In this document: positions 27,414 to 36,685 of the stretch, one piece after another
How positions within the stretch are numbered: position 1 is the first letter of the stretch
How the letters are laid out: each line of letters opens with the position of its first letter
Source: an uncultured Pseudomonadales bacterium
GTDB taxonomy: Bacteria; Pseudomonadota; Gammaproteobacteria; Pseudomonadales; Pseudohongiellaceae
DNA: 64,000 bases
NCBI GenBank assembly: GCA_947259995.1
Contig: CAMYOK010000002.1
Span: 62,001-126,000 of the forward strand
Direction of reading: 5' to 3'
Program-made: the position numbers and the translations under genes
Notes under the pieces: model-generated
Database searches by the model: none
The model's input: only the letters and a program-made list of their open reading frames with translations
What the model was told of the DNA's origin: nothing

Positions 27414-27764
27414 TCAATGTTCAAATTGTCTCCTGCTCCACGCTGCGGCAGAGCCCACTGCATTGATCAAGCCACGCAGCACAAAAAGCCCCGCCAATTT
27501 ACATCGGGCGGTAAAACTCAAGCCACTCGCCGCGCGCAAGTGTTGTAAGTGATAATTGAACCAAGGTTTGCTGTGCGCATAGCTCGCAACACGCTGGGAA
27601 AGTTTAGTTAGTACATAAAAGGCCAGAAATAGAAACACGATTCCCGGCAGAATCGGCAGTATCAAGCCGACAACACCTAGTAATAAAAAGCACAACACTA
27701 ACGCCATGCCAAGAATCTTATGCGGCCAGGCTAGTGGTTTAAATTTTGGTTTGTGAAAGTGCAT
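27414..27764 (-). CDS. Small DUF454/PGPGW-like inner-membrane protein
   Basis: 116 residues with two close hydrophobic segments forming a hairpin (about 17-55), including LLLGVVGLILPILPGIVFLF, the G-x-x-x-P-x-x-P-G pattern of YbaN/DUF454 and PGPGW membrane proteins. The C-terminal half has another weakly hydrophobic stretch and basic residues. Family function is unknown. It is monocistronic as far as can be seen, and the AAGGAGATT preceding the ATG is a good ribosome site. Confidence 0.72.
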   Translation of the reverse strand: MHFHKPKFKPLAWPHKILGMALVLCFLLLGVVGLILPILPGIVFLFLAFYVLTKLSQRVASYAHSKPWFNYHLQHLRAASGLSFTARCKLAGLFVLRGLINAVGSAAAWSRRQFEH

Positions 27765-27982
27765 TGCAATCTCCTTGCATACTGTGGCGCGTATATTTTT
27801 ACGCTAACTAGCAATATGCAAGCTCCGCGCCACTAGCTATCCCATTGTTTTTATTGAAATAAAATGTTCTCCCTAGAAAAACTATCCAGTTCGCATGGTG
27901 AAAACAGTCAAGTTTTGGTGGTATAACCTTCTTCGCCCGCCCGATTTAGGGCGCTACTCGACACAATAAAAGGTTTGGGAAT

Positions 27983-28669
27983 ATGAACACCGTTGTAATC
28001 ACCGGAGCGAATCGAGGCATCGGCCTAGGGCTGACCAAGCAGTTTCTTCACAACCACGCGCGCGTCATTGCCACCTGCAGAAACCCTATAGAAGCCAAGG
28101 AGTTACAAGCACTCAGCGACAACACTAAGCTAAGCATTTACCCTCTTATTGTGAACGATGCACAGTCCATCGCGCGTTTTTCAGAGGAGCTAGATGGGCG
28201 CCCAATCGACATTTTAATCAACAATGCCGGTGTCATAGGGGGGCCGCGTCAAAGCTTGCAAGACATGGACTATGAGGCTTGGAGCGAAGCGTTTGAAATC
28301 AACACTATTGCTCCTTTCCGCCTGAGTGCAACGCTACTCGATAACCTCCACCTCTCCAAACAGCCGCGCATCATCAATGTGTCTAGCCAAATGGGAGCAT
28401 TATCTAGCACAAGCACCGGCCATCATGCGTACCGCAGCTCCAAGGCCGCACTCAATAAAGTGATGCAAGTACTAGCTATAGAGCTAGACCCCCAAGGCAT
28501 CATTGTTTGCAATGTTCATCCGGGCTGGGTGCAGACCGACATGGGGGGAGTCAACGCCCAACTCACGGTTCAAGAGAGCGCCGCAGGACTATGCAATTTA
28601 ATCGACTCACTCACCATGCAACAAACCGGCAAGTTCTTTTCCTGGGAGGGGGAGGAACTGGCTTGGTAG
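27983..28669 (+). CDS. Short-chain dehydrogenase (C-factor-like)
   Basis: 228 residues with the classical SDR features: TGANRGIG cofactor loop (residues 6-13), NNAG (about 80-83), active-site Ser in VSSQMG and Y-x-x-x-K as YRSSK (about 152-156). It is closest to the csgA/C-factor group of NAD(P)-dependent oxidoreductases. The cofactor loop lacks a clear marker of NADP preference. It is followed 28 bases later by a medium-chain dehydrogenase on the same strand, so the two are likely co-transcribed; a joint pathway is inference. Confidence 0.85.
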   Translation: MNTVVITGANRGIGLGLTKQFLHNHARVIATCRNPIEAKELQALSDNTKLSIYPLIVNDAQSIARFSEELDGRPIDILINNAGVIGGPRQSLQDMDYEAWSEAFEINTIAPFRLSATLLDNLHLSKQPRIINVSSQMGALSSTSTGHHAYRSSKAALNKVMQVLAIELDPQGIIVCNVHPGWVQTDMGGVNAQLTVQESAAGLCNLIDSLTMQQTGKFFSWEGEELAW

Positions 28670-28697
28670 AACAATTGGGCAGCTCATAGGAGGCAAG

Positions 28698-29678
28698 ATG
28701 AAAGCAATAGTTTACAAAAACTACGGACCACCAGAAGTCCTGACCGTTGCAGACGTTAAAACTCCCACCCCAAAAGCGAACGAAGTGCGCATCCGCGTCT
28801 ATGCGGCTGAAGCAACAAAAGCCGATTGTGAGATGCGCAGCTTTCGTTACGCAGTCAAATGGTTCTGGCTACCCCTGCGACTCGCCATTGGCGTATTTTC
28901 CCCACGCAACCCTATTCTTGGTGGCTATCTCGCAGGTGAGATTGAAGCCTTGGGCGCCAATGTCCAAAACTACAAAGTAGGCGAGCGCGTTTTTGCTTGC
29001 GCGAAACTGGGCTTTGGCGCCTATGGCCAATTCGTTTGCCTGCCTGCCGATGGCACCATCGTGCCCCTTCCACAGAACTTAAGCTTCGCCCAAGCAGCGG
29101 CGGTGCCCTTAGGCGGTTTAAACGCTCTACATTTTTTGCGCAAAGCGCGATTAAAAGCCGGCGAATCCGTGTTGATTAACGGCGCCGGTGGCAGTATTGG
29201 CAATTTTGCTGTGCAGATAGCAAAAACCTGGGGAGCAACGGTAACCGCCGTCGACAGTGCCCACAAAGAAGATATTTTGCGGCGTATTGGGGCTAAACAC
29301 TTTATCGATTACGAACGAGAAGACTTTACTAAAAACAAAATCCGCTATGATGTGATATTCGACATGGTGCCAAGCAGTTCTTATTCTGCCTGTATGGCCC
29401 TCCTAAAGCCCAATGGCCGCTATGTGATGGGCAATCCTAGTTTGCTGAAGATGCTGCGCTCCCCTCTTGCAAGTAAGTTCTCTAACAAACAAGCCTTGTT
29501 CGCATTTGCAGGGGAAACGGTCGAGGAGTTGCATGAACTCAAAGAGATGATCGAGGCCGAGAAGATCACACCGACAGTCGACAATATATATTCAATGTCC
29601 GAAGCTGTCGCGGCGCATTATCGTGTCCAAACAGAGCAGAGAGTCGGCAGTGTTGTGATTTCAATGCACGAGCAATAG
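28698..29678 (+). CDS. Medium-chain NAD(P)-dependent quinone-reductase-like enzyme
   Basis: 326 residues of the MDR superfamily: a GroES-like N-terminal domain (1-120, GEIEALGANVQNYKVGERVF) and a Rossmann domain with INGAGGSIGNFAVQIAK (about 155-171). The zinc-binding cysteine and histidine sets of alcohol dehydrogenases are missing, which places it in the zinc-free quinone oxidoreductase/enone reductase type. GGAGGCAAG precedes the ATG. It forms a likely operon with the SDR gene upstream. Confidence 0.85.
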   Translation: MKAIVYKNYGPPEVLTVADVKTPTPKANEVRIRVYAAEATKADCEMRSFRYAVKWFWLPLRLAIGVFSPRNPILGGYLAGEIEALGANVQNYKVGERVFACAKLGFGAYGQFVCLPADGTIVPLPQNLSFAQAAAVPLGGLNALHFLRKARLKAGESVLINGAGGSIGNFAVQIAKTWGATVTAVDSAHKEDILRRIGAKHFIDYEREDFTKNKIRYDVIFDMVPSSSYSACMALLKPNGRYVMGNPSLLKMLRSPLASKFSNKQALFAFAGETVEELHELKEMIEAEKITPTVDNIYSMSEAVAAHYRVQTEQRVGSVVISMHEQ

Positions 29679-29686
29679 CCAACGCC

Positions 29687-29716
29687 CCCTCTGCTCCTGC
29701 CGCCAAGAACAGAGGG
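29687..29716. terminator. Hairpin between convergent genes
   Basis: CCCTCTG (29687-29693) pairs with CAGAGGG (29710-29716) around a 16-base loop, between the MDR gene and the convergent metY gene. It is a plausible bidirectional terminator, but the stem is short and no T run follows. Confidence 0.4.
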
Positions 29717-29732
29717 AGGAATTGCTATGCAA

Positions 29733-31004
29733 TTAGGCTTTTTCTAACGCTTGTGTGACATCGGCGATGATGTCGTCAACGTGCTCAATCCCGACAGAGA
29801 TACGCACTAGATCCTCGGAGACTCCAGCACTATTAAGCTCATCAGGGCTTAGCTGACGGTGAGTCGTTGTTGCAGGGTGGCAGGCTAAGGATTTTGCGTC
29901 ACCGATATTCACCAGACGCAGAATCATTTGCAGCGCATCGATGAAACGAGCGCCCGCCTCTTTCCCACCCTTGATCCCAAAACTAAGAATCCCAGAACCA
30001 GAACCTTTACTGATGCGTTGGCTTACTTCGTGGAAAGCGCTATCGGTAAGCCCTGCATAGTTTACCCAAGCCACCTTCGGATGATCTTGCAGGTACTTAG
30101 CCACTGCCAAGGCGTTGTCGCAATGACGCTCCATGCGCAGGCCTAAGGTTTCTAAACCCTGCAAAATCAAGAACGCACTGTGCGGTGCAAGCGCTGCACC
30201 AGTATTACGAAGCGGTACTACACGGCAGCGTCCGATGTAGGCGGCGGGCCCAAGCGCCTCGGTATACACTACGCCGTGATAGGAAGGATCAGGCTCATTG
30301 AGCATGGGGAAACGTTTCTTATTAGCGACCCAATCAAATTTGCCTGAATCGATAATGATGCCACCAACCGTGGTGCCATGCCCGCCAATGTATTTGGTCA
30401 ATGAATGCACAACGATATCTGCACCAAACTCAATTGGCTTACACAAAAAGGGCGTTGCGACCGTGCTATCCACAATGAGTGGCACGCCATGACGATGGGC
30501 GATCTCAGCAAGCTTTTGAATATCGACAACATTTCCGGCTGGATTGCCAATAGTCTCACAGAACATCGCGCGGGTGTTGTCGTCAATCATCGACTCTAGT
30601 TTTTCATAGTCGTCAAACGAGGCCATGCGCACTTCTACACCTTGACGTGGCAAGGTGTGGGCGAAAAGATTATAGGTGCCGCCATATAATTGCGTGGTGC
30701 TGACGATATTGCTGCCGACATCGGTAATGCATTGAATCGCATAGGTTATAGCAGCCATACCCGAGGCTAAGCCGAGGCCTGCAATGCCCCCTTCCATTGC
30801 CGCCAGTCGTTCCTCGAGAACGGCTGTGGTTGGGTTCATGATGCGTGTATAGATATTGCCTGGCACTTTGAGGTCGAACAGGTCTGCACCATGCTGAGTG
30901 TCATCAAAGGTATAAGATGTGGTTTGATATATAGGGACGGCCGCGGCTTTTGTGGTGGCTTCCGATTCATAGCCGTGATGCAGTGCTAAAGATTCCAGTT
31001 TCAT
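29733..31004 (-). CDS. metY: O-acetylhomoserine sulfhydrylase (MetY)
   Basis: 423 residues from the ATG at 31004, which has AGGGGAGAG just upstream; the open frame runs 174 bases further without support. A PLP enzyme of the Cys/Met metabolism family: YTRIMNPTTAVLEERLAAMEGG near the N-terminus, LASGMAAI, and the PLP lysine in SLTKYIGGHGTTVGG. Members condense O-acetylhomoserine with sulfide to homocysteine. The length (about 425) and the LALHHGYESEATTKAAAVPIY start fit MetY rather than MetB/MetZ. It is divergent from the GST gene. Confidence 0.92.
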   Translation of the reverse strand: MKLESLALHHGYESEATTKAAAVPIYQTTSYTFDDTQHGADLFDLKVPGNIYTRIMNPTTAVLEERLAAMEGGIAGLGLASGMAAITYAIQCITDVGSNIVSTTQLYGGTYNLFAHTLPRQGVEVRMASFDDYEKLESMIDDNTRAMFCETIGNPAGNVVDIQKLAEIAHRHGVPLIVDSTVATPFLCKPIEFGADIVVHSLTKYIGGHGTTVGGIIIDSGKFDWVANKKRFPMLNEPDPSYHGVVYTEALGPAAYIGRCRVVPLRNTGAALAPHSAFLILQGLETLGLRMERHCDNALAVAKYLQDHPKVAWVNYAGLTDSAFHEVSQRISKGSGSGILSFGIKGGKEAGARFIDALQMILRLVNIGDAKSLACHPATTTHRQLSPDELNSAGVSEDLVRISVGIEHVDDIIADVTQALEKA

Positions 31005-31181
31005 ACTCTCCCCTTGTCGATTATTACTTTCGACCTGTGTTTTACTGAGGATGGTTTTATACCATAACGCCATAGGGTGTAGGCAGTCGTTAGCGGCAAA
31101 TCCTTCATAAAACCTTGAATTGGTATTGCACCCCCCCATGTAAGCTGTTTGCATTTGCTTTTTCGTTATTGGAGCCAAAAC

Positions 31182-31847
31182 ATGATCGATGTATATACCG
31201 CCGCAACACCTAATGGCTACAAGGTTACCGTCACACTCGACGAAATGGGGGTAGACTACAATCTGATTCCGATCTCCTTTTCTGACAAAGAACAGAAAAC
31301 TCCAGAGTTTTTGCGCCTCAACCCCAATGGACGCATCCCCGTTATCGTCGATAGGGACAACGACGATTTCGTTGTCTTCGAATCCGGTGCCATCATGGTC
31401 TACTTAGGCGAAAAATTCGGCCAACTTTACCCAGAAGAGCCAAAGTTGAAGTCACGCACCTTGCAATGGCTTATGTTTCAAATGGGGGGTATTGGGCCGA
31501 TGATGGGGCAAGCCAATGTGTTTTTTCGCTATTTCCCCGAAAAACTGCCCTCTGCCATTGAACGGTATCAGAACGAATCCCGGCGCCTGTTTGAGGTCTT
31601 GGAGTCCCGCTTAAGTGCAAGCCCTTATCTGGCCGGGGATGAGTACACGATTGCCGATATTGCGAATTGGTGTTGGGTACGCTCCTACGAATGGTCCGGC
31701 GTCTCAATTGAGGGGTTGCCGAATTTGCGTCGCTGGATAGATGAGCTCGCGGCAAGACCTGCGTGTATCAGCGGTATCACCAAACCACCACGTGCCCCGG
31801 ATCCCGATGACATCGTTAAGGGTGCGCAAACAATGGTGCAGCGTTAA
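31182..31847 (+). CDS. Glutathione S-transferase (YfcG/Ure2p-like)
   Basis: 221 residues from the ATG at 31182 with GGAG 7 bases upstream. It has a thioredoxin-like N-terminal domain ([29 protein letters not shown] and [13 protein letters not shown], the glutathione gamma-Glu site) and an all-helical C-terminal domain. The TPNGYK start is the mark of nu-class proteins such as YfcG and YghU, which act as disulfide reductases or peroxidases. It leads a run of four same-strand genes with a ferredoxin, a P450 and a dehalogenase-like protein, so a detoxifying role in that pathway is possible. Confidence 0.88.
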   Translation: MIDVYTAATPNGYKVTVTLDEMGVDYNLIPISFSDKEQKTPEFLRLNPNGRIPVIVDRDNDDFVVFESGAIMVYLGEKFGQLYPEEPKLKSRTLQWLMFQMGGIGPMMGQANVFFRYFPEKLPSAIERYQNESRRLFEVLESRLSASPYLAGDEYTIADIANWCWVRSYEWSGVSIEGLPNLRRWIDELAARPACISGITKPPRAPDPDDIVKGAQTMVQR

Positions 31848-31912
31848 GGTTTATTGATCATCAAGCAATTGTTATTGTGAACCCACATTTAGAAAATACA
31901 TTAGGATTTTTC

Positions 31913-32233
31913 ATGGTTAAAATTGTCTTTATCGAGCACAGTGGTGAACAGCACCCTGTGGAAGTCACTCCTGGTGGCACGCTAATGGAAGCGGCTATCG
32001 ACAACGCTGTGCCTGGTATCGATGCGGACTGCGGCGGTTGTTGTTCCTGCGCCACATGTCACGTGTTTGTCGAGGACCAATGGCTAAACAAACTCGCTCC
32101 CATGGGGCCAAATGAAGAAGCGATGTTGAGCTTAAGCCCAGACCGCAAAGAGAACTCAAGGCTTTCCTGTCAGGTACCCATTGTCGATACTCTCGATGGC
32201 ATGGTGGTTAAAACGCCGGAGTTTCAATTCTAG
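31913..32233 (+). CDS. [2Fe-2S] ferredoxin, probable P450 partner
   Basis: 106 residues from the ATG at 31913. Cluster ligands are C40, C46, C49 (DADCGGCCSCATCHVF) and C86 (RLSCQVP), the C-x5-C-x2-C-x36-C spacing of adrenodoxin/putidaredoxin-type ferredoxins. Additional cysteines C43 and C44 lie inside the loop. It is 34 bases upstream of the CYP153-like gene and most likely passes electrons to it. No ferredoxin reductase gene is visible in this window, so the reductase must be encoded elsewhere. Confidence 0.92.
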   Translation: MVKIVFIEHSGEQHPVEVTPGGTLMEAAIDNAVPGIDADCGGCCSCATCHVFVEDQWLNKLAPMGPNEEAMLSLSPDRKENSRLSCQVPIVDTLDGMVVKTPEFQF

Positions 32234-32267
32234 CCAATTCTAATTTGCCATTTTACGGGGGCGGGAA

Positions 32268-33533
32268 ATGAGCGAGCAGGCACACACAGAAAAACAAGCA
32301 AGTAAGTGGAGCATGGTCGGCAAAGACCCTAAGCGCATTCCACTGGAAGAAATAGATCTCGCCCATCCAGGCATTTGGCAAGCGAATGAATTTCTGCCCT
32401 TTCTGGAACGCCTGCGCGCCGATGATCCCGTGCATTATTGTGCCAAGTCCGCTGTAGGCCCTTACTGGTCAGTCACCAAATACCAAGACATTATGGAGGT
32501 CGACACCTCCCCGGACATCTACTCTTCGGAACCAAGCATCGGCATAGTGGATGCCTTCGAAGAGTTTACCCTACCCTCTTTTATCTCCATGGACCCACCC
32601 AAGCACGACGAACAAAGACGAGTCGTGCAAGGGGTTGTTGCGCCTGCTAATCTAAAACATCTTGAAGGTTTGATCCGCACACGCGTTTGCGAGATCTTGG
32701 ATAAACTTCCCCTTAACGAAGAATTCGATTGGGTCGAGCAAGTTTCCATAGAGCTCACAACACAAATGTTAGCCACGCTATTCGACTTCCCTTTTGCTGA
32801 CCGCCACAAGCTGACCTATTGGTCCGACGTGGCTACGGCGATCCCAGGAGGCGGCATCGTTGAATCACACGAAGAGCGATGGGTCGCCATTCAAGAATGC
32901 ATGGCTTATTTTACCCAGCTGTGGAATCAGCGCGTCAACGCCCAAGGCGGCAATGACTTGATCTCAATGCTTGTCCATGGGGAAGCCACGAAAAACATGC
33001 AACCTATGGAGTACCTTGGCAATGTACTGCTGTTGATAGTCGGGGGCAACGATACTACACGTAATTCTATCAGTGGCGGGGTCCTCGCACTGAACGAGAA
33101 CCCTGACCAATATGCCAAACTGCGAGCGAATCACGCATTGATTCCCAACATGGTGTCTGAAATTATTCGGTGGCAAACACCACTTGCCTATATGCGTCGG
33201 ACGGCGAAAGTGGACACTGTCCTTGGCGGCAAAAAAATCAAAGCCGGTGACAAAGTCGTCATGTGGTATGCCTCAGGCAATCGTGATGAAGAGGCCATAA
33301 AGAACGCTAATTCTTTTTTAATCGATAGAGCCAATGCACGCAAACATTTGTCATTTGGTTTTGGCATTCACCGCTGCATGGGCAATCGCCTCGCAGAGAT
33401 GCAACTACGAATCGTCTGGGAAGAAATTATGCAGCGTTTCAAATTTGTCGAAGTAGTAGGTGAACCCACGCGCATTTATTCGAGTTTCGTAAAAGGCTAC
33501 AGCAAATTGCCTGTAGTGGTTCACCCGCTGTAA
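32268..33533 (+). CDS. Cytochrome P450, CYP153-like alkane/fatty-acid hydroxylase
   Basis: 421 residues. P450 hallmarks: the I-helix GGNDTTRNS (259-267), E298-x-x-R301, and the haem loop FGFGIHRCMGNRLAE with thiolate C370. The neighbouring segments (LALNENPDQYAKL, EIIRWQTPLAYMRRTA, WYASGNRDEEAI, KHLSFGFGIHRC) match the CYP153 family, which hydroxylates the terminal carbon of medium-chain alkanes, fatty acids and terpenes. It is soluble and cytoplasmic, supplied by the ferredoxin gene just upstream. The actual substrate is not readable; CYP153 identity is by memory of family sequences. Confidence 0.9.
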   Translation: MSEQAHTEKQASKWSMVGKDPKRIPLEEIDLAHPGIWQANEFLPFLERLRADDPVHYCAKSAVGPYWSVTKYQDIMEVDTSPDIYSSEPSIGIVDAFEEFTLPSFISMDPPKHDEQRRVVQGVVAPANLKHLEGLIRTRVCEILDKLPLNEEFDWVEQVSIELTTQMLATLFDFPFADRHKLTYWSDVATAIPGGGIVESHEERWVAIQECMAYFTQLWNQRVNAQGGNDLISMLVHGEATKNMQPMEYLGNVLLLIVGGNDTTRNSISGGVLALNENPDQYAKLRANHALIPNMVSEIIRWQTPLAYMRRTAKVDTVLGGKKIKAGDKVVMWYASGNRDEEAIKNANSFLIDRANARKHLSFGFGIHRCMGNRLAEMQLRIVWEEIMQRFKFVEVVGEPTRIYSSFVKGYSKLPVVVHPL

Positions 33534-33584
33534 CTAGTCTGTGTAGTACAACAATAACAACTGATTCACGACACAGGAGGCATC

Positions 33585-34418
33585 ATGGCCTTGAATAATC
33601 TTCGCACCTCGCTCTTAAACCGCCGCCGGTTTTTAAAATTCGGAGTAGGCACTTTTTTACTAGCCCCACAACTTAATACGGGTGCACTGGCAGCAAGCCG
33701 ACAAAGCAACAAGCTAGGCGTCCACGCACTCGTGTTTGATGTCTTTGGCACAGTTGTCGATTGGCGTGGCTCGATCATTCGCGAGGGGCAACTGCTAGGC
33801 GAGCGCAAAGGCTTTTCTGTCGATTGGGGCTTATTTGCCGATCGCTGGCGCGCCGGCTATGGCCCTTCCATGAACCGAGTGCGTAGCGGCGAGCTACCTT
33901 GGACAAAACTCGATAAACTCCATCGCATGGTGCTCGACGAGTTAGTACTGGAGTTTGGGCTTAGCGGCCTAAGTGAGGCAGAGTTAGTGGAGTTTAATCT
34001 TGCTTGGCACCGCCTAAGCCCCTGGCCCGATACACTTGCCGGTTTAAACCGACTGCGCAACGAGTATGTCATTGCCTCGCTTTCTAATGGCAATGTTTCC
34101 TTGCTAGTCGATATAGCGAAAAATGCAGGGATTCAATGGGACACCGTACTGTCCGCCGAACTTTCTAGACATTACAAACCAGACCCAGAAGCCTATCTAA
34201 AAGCGCCCGAGCTGCTGAGCCTTGCTCCCGAACAGGTGCTAATGGTGGCGACACATCCGAGCGATCTGCGCAGCGCCGCCGATAGCGGATTGAAAACAGC
34301 CTACGTTCATCGGGCGTTGGAGCGCGGTGCCGAAAACCCCAAAACGCCACCCCAAAGGGATGAGTTCGATCTCTTTGCCGATGACTTTATCGACCTTGCG
34401 CAGCAGCTTGGGGCCTAA
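33585..34418 (+). CDS. Tat-exported HAD protein, haloacid dehalogenase type II-like
   Basis: 277 residues. The N-terminus carries a twin-arginine signal (NRRRFLKFGVGTFLLAP, residues 12-28; cleavage near ALA-A). The mature domain has the HAD motif I nucleophile D52 in FDVFGTVVDW, motif II SNGN (ASLSNG), a Lys in HYKPDPEAY and motif IV VATHPSDLRSA. This pattern fits L-2-haloacid dehalogenase-type hydrolases, which are normally cytoplasmic. Folded export through Tat is unusual. It is the last of four genes after GST, ferredoxin and P450 (51-base gap, ACAGGAGGC ribosome site). Dehalogenase activity is not certain. Confidence 0.85.
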   Translation: MALNNLRTSLLNRRRFLKFGVGTFLLAPQLNTGALAASRQSNKLGVHALVFDVFGTVVDWRGSIIREGQLLGERKGFSVDWGLFADRWRAGYGPSMNRVRSGELPWTKLDKLHRMVLDELVLEFGLSGLSEAELVEFNLAWHRLSPWPDTLAGLNRLRNEYVIASLSNGNVSLLVDIAKNAGIQWDTVLSAELSRHYKPDPEAYLKAPELLSLAPEQVLMVATHPSDLRSAADSGLKTAYVHRALERGAENPKTPPQRDEFDLFADDFIDLAQQLGA

Positions 34419-34428
34419 ATTTTCGCTT

Positions 34429-35571
34429 CTAATAGCCCTTTTTGACAACGCCGCTGGAGACGCCATCGACTTCGCCGCGGCTTAACCACTGCAGGCTAGC
34501 GTCGAATAATAGTTCGGCGTTCTTCTCCCACATGGCATTGTGGGAGGAGCAGCCTAAGTCCATTAGGACTTTCTCATTCGCGCCCAAGTCCTCATACATT
34601 TCCGTGACACGGCTAGGAGGAACCTGTGCATCATGGATGCCTGCCACTAATAACATTGGGGTCATGGTGCTGCTCACAGTCTCTTGATTCCACCCCCAAA
34701 CGCTCGTAGCGGGAGCGCGTCTGACACCAGCGCCCCAGGTCGCCCCGATCGGATCGGACGCCAACATGTCCTGCCAAATCGCCTCGCGCACTATGGGATC
34801 ATACTGCGAATCGCAGCCCACTTGTCGATCCCAATTGCGGACAAAATCACTGTGAGATTGTTTCGAAAAGGCCACCCCGGGCACGGGTAATGAATCGGGA
34901 GCATTGGCATTGCGATTACGACTATAAGCTGGGGCGAGCACGACCACCCTGCCAACCTTCTCGGGGTGTATGGCGGCATAGCCGGCCGCTCTGGGCCCAC
35001 CTAACGACCAAGCGATCAGATGCACTTTCTCTACGCCGCGCAAACGACGAATATGCTCGACCACATTGTCGATATCATGCCAATCAGACTCGATTGTCGT
35101 GGTGGCAAACGCATAACTTGGCGCACAGGGTGCATCGAGCATCGAAGGGATAAACTCTTCCTGCGCCTGTGCCGATAGATTGCACACATCATTCATAACA
35201 TGCGGGCGTGTAGAGCGACCATAACCGGTGGTGTCCATCGCGAACGTGTCGTAGCCAGCTCTCGCCAGATACGCCATCCAACTGTAACCCTGCACAGGCA
35301 CATCAAACGCCACCTCCGCCGGGGTGCCGGCGCCATGAATGAAAAGCACTACTTGTCCTTCCAAACTGGCGCTGCGTAGACTTGTCGAAGGCAAGGTGCG
35401 CTCACGGACATAGATTTGCGCCACGTCATTTTTCATAGCGGGTGCTTTAGAGATCACGGGCACGTAGTGGTCAACACGCAATACTGTGGAGTCAGTACTT
35501 GCTAGCGCGAATGGGCCAATGCTGGCGAGAAGTAACGAGGAGCTTAGCAGTTTGCGGAAAGGTTTTATCAT
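34429..35571 (-). CDS. Secreted alpha/beta hydrolase
   Basis: 380 residues with a Sec signal peptide (LLSSSLLLASIGPFALA, cleavage near residue 24) and an alpha/beta hydrolase fold: oxyanion region VLFIHGAG, nucleophile elbow AWSLGG (A-x-S-x-G, Ser around 196), an acid in LLVAGIHDAQVP and His in CSSHNAMW. A lid insertion (about 215-290) lies between elbow and acid. The substrate is unknown; esterases, lactonases and haloalkane dehalogenases share this fold, but the nucleophile here is Ser, so it is not a haloalkane dehalogenase. It is convergent with the exported HAD gene. Confidence 0.83.
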   Translation of the reverse strand: MIKPFRKLLSSSLLLASIGPFALASTDSTVLRVDHYVPVISKAPAMKNDVAQIYVRERTLPSTSLRSASLEGQVVLFIHGAGTPAEVAFDVPVQGYSWMAYLARAGYDTFAMDTTGYGRSTRPHVMNDVCNLSAQAQEEFIPSMLDAPCAPSYAFATTTIESDWHDIDNVVEHIRRLRGVEKVHLIAWSLGGPRAAGYAAIHPEKVGRVVVLAPAYSRNRNANAPDSLPVPGVAFSKQSHSDFVRNWDRQVGCDSQYDPIVREAIWQDMLASDPIGATWGAGVRRAPATSVWGWNQETVSSTMTPMLLVAGIHDAQVPPSRVTEMYEDLGANEKVLMDLGCSSHNAMWEKNAELLFDASLQWLSRGEVDGVSSGVVKKGY

Positions 35572-35764
35572 TGTTCTATTCCGTGTCTTGTTGTGTTTTT
35601 ATTGGCTCACTATACAACAACTTTTTGCAATTCACCCTCTTGCGAACAGGGGTTACAACCCAGAATCGATAGGCAAAATATATCGAACGTATGATCGCTT
35701 TTACTAGTAATAGCTCTGTTTTCAGTTAAAGTAAGTTTTATCAATTTATGAACAGGCTCATTAT

Positions 35765-36655
35765 ATGATCGACTTTCAAGGCAAAACGGCCATTATCACT
35801 GGTGGCGCTGAAGGCATAGGGCTTAGCATTGCGCAGGCTATGGCGAAACGTGGTGCACGAATTGTCCTAGCCGATATCGACGGTGATCAATTACAAATCG
35901 CTGCAGCCTCTTTGAGCAACAACGCTGCCCAGGTGCTTGCCGTTACGATGGATGTCGCCGACCCTCAGCAATGGCCTAGCTTGGTGGAAAAAACAGAAGC
36001 CCACTTTGGGGATATCCACATACTGGTCAATAATGCCGGTGTCGTAGGACGAAATGGCAGCATTGAGAGCACTGAGCACAACGACTGGCGGTGGGTGACA
36101 GACGTCAATATGATGGGCGTCCTCTATGGTATGCAGTACGTGGTTCCTCGCATCAAGAAACACAACAAAGGGGGGCATATTATCAATGTCGCATCCATGG
36201 CTGGCATGATGGGAGTGCCTTTTGCGGGGGCCTATACCGCCACGAAAAATGCCGTTGTCAGCCTTTCTGAGAGTTGGTATCAAGAACTCAAACGGCATGA
36301 AATTTTTGTCAGTATCCTATGCCCTGCCTTTGTGCAAACCCGCATTCATCTAGCGCACCGTAATAAACAAGAGCGTTATAAGTCCGCGAAACCTTCAACC
36401 CCTCCCTCCGAAAAACAGTTAGCGGCCGCCGCCCATATGCAACAAGTAATAGACAATGGTCTCGCTGTTGAAATTGTTGGCGAGCGCGTCATCGAAGCCA
36501 TGAATGAGCATGAGCTCTATATTTTTACCCACCCGAATTACCGTCAGCTTGTACAACATCGCTACCGCGCTATCGATGCCGCTTTCGAGCGTGCAGAGAA
36601 AAGCCCACTGCTGGCACATATTCTAGATGAAGAGCCCGCCGGGTTTACTGGCTAA
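35765..36655 (+). CDS. Short-chain dehydrogenase/reductase
   Basis: 296 residues with the SDR fold: TGGAEGIG cofactor loop (residues 12-19), LADIDGDQL (acidic residue favouring NAD), NNAG, Ser in VASMAGMMG and Y-x-x-x-K as YTATK. An extra C-terminal part (about 205-296, with YIFTHPNYRQLVQHRYRAI) is common in SDR proteins that accompany lipid or steroid pathways. The next gene, 30 bases on, encodes a saccharopine dehydrogenase-like protein, so they probably act together. Substrate unknown. Confidence 0.85.
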   Translation: MIDFQGKTAIITGGAEGIGLSIAQAMAKRGARIVLADIDGDQLQIAAASLSNNAAQVLAVTMDVADPQQWPSLVEKTEAHFGDIHILVNNAGVVGRNGSIESTEHNDWRWVTDVNMMGVLYGMQYVVPRIKKHNKGGHIINVASMAGMMGVPFAGAYTATKNAVVSLSESWYQELKRHEIFVSILCPAFVQTRIHLAHRNKQERYKSAKPSTPPSEKQLAAAAHMQQVIDNGLAVEIVGERVIEAMNEHELYIFTHPNYRQLVQHRYRAIDAAFERAEKSPLLAHILDEEPAGFTG

Positions 36656-36685
36656 GGTTTCTCTAATTTAAACGAGGATTTCACT

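Noticed and set aside
27417..27560. Plus-strand ATG frame following the promoter-like region at 27325-27397
   Set aside because: It runs antisense through the DUF454-like gene, ends after about 40 codons and has no recognisable protein features.
34429..35571. Haloalkane dehalogenase for the secreted alpha/beta hydrolase beside the dehalogenase-like HAD gene
   Set aside because: The nucleophile elbow reads AWSLGG with Ser, while haloalkane dehalogenases use Asp.
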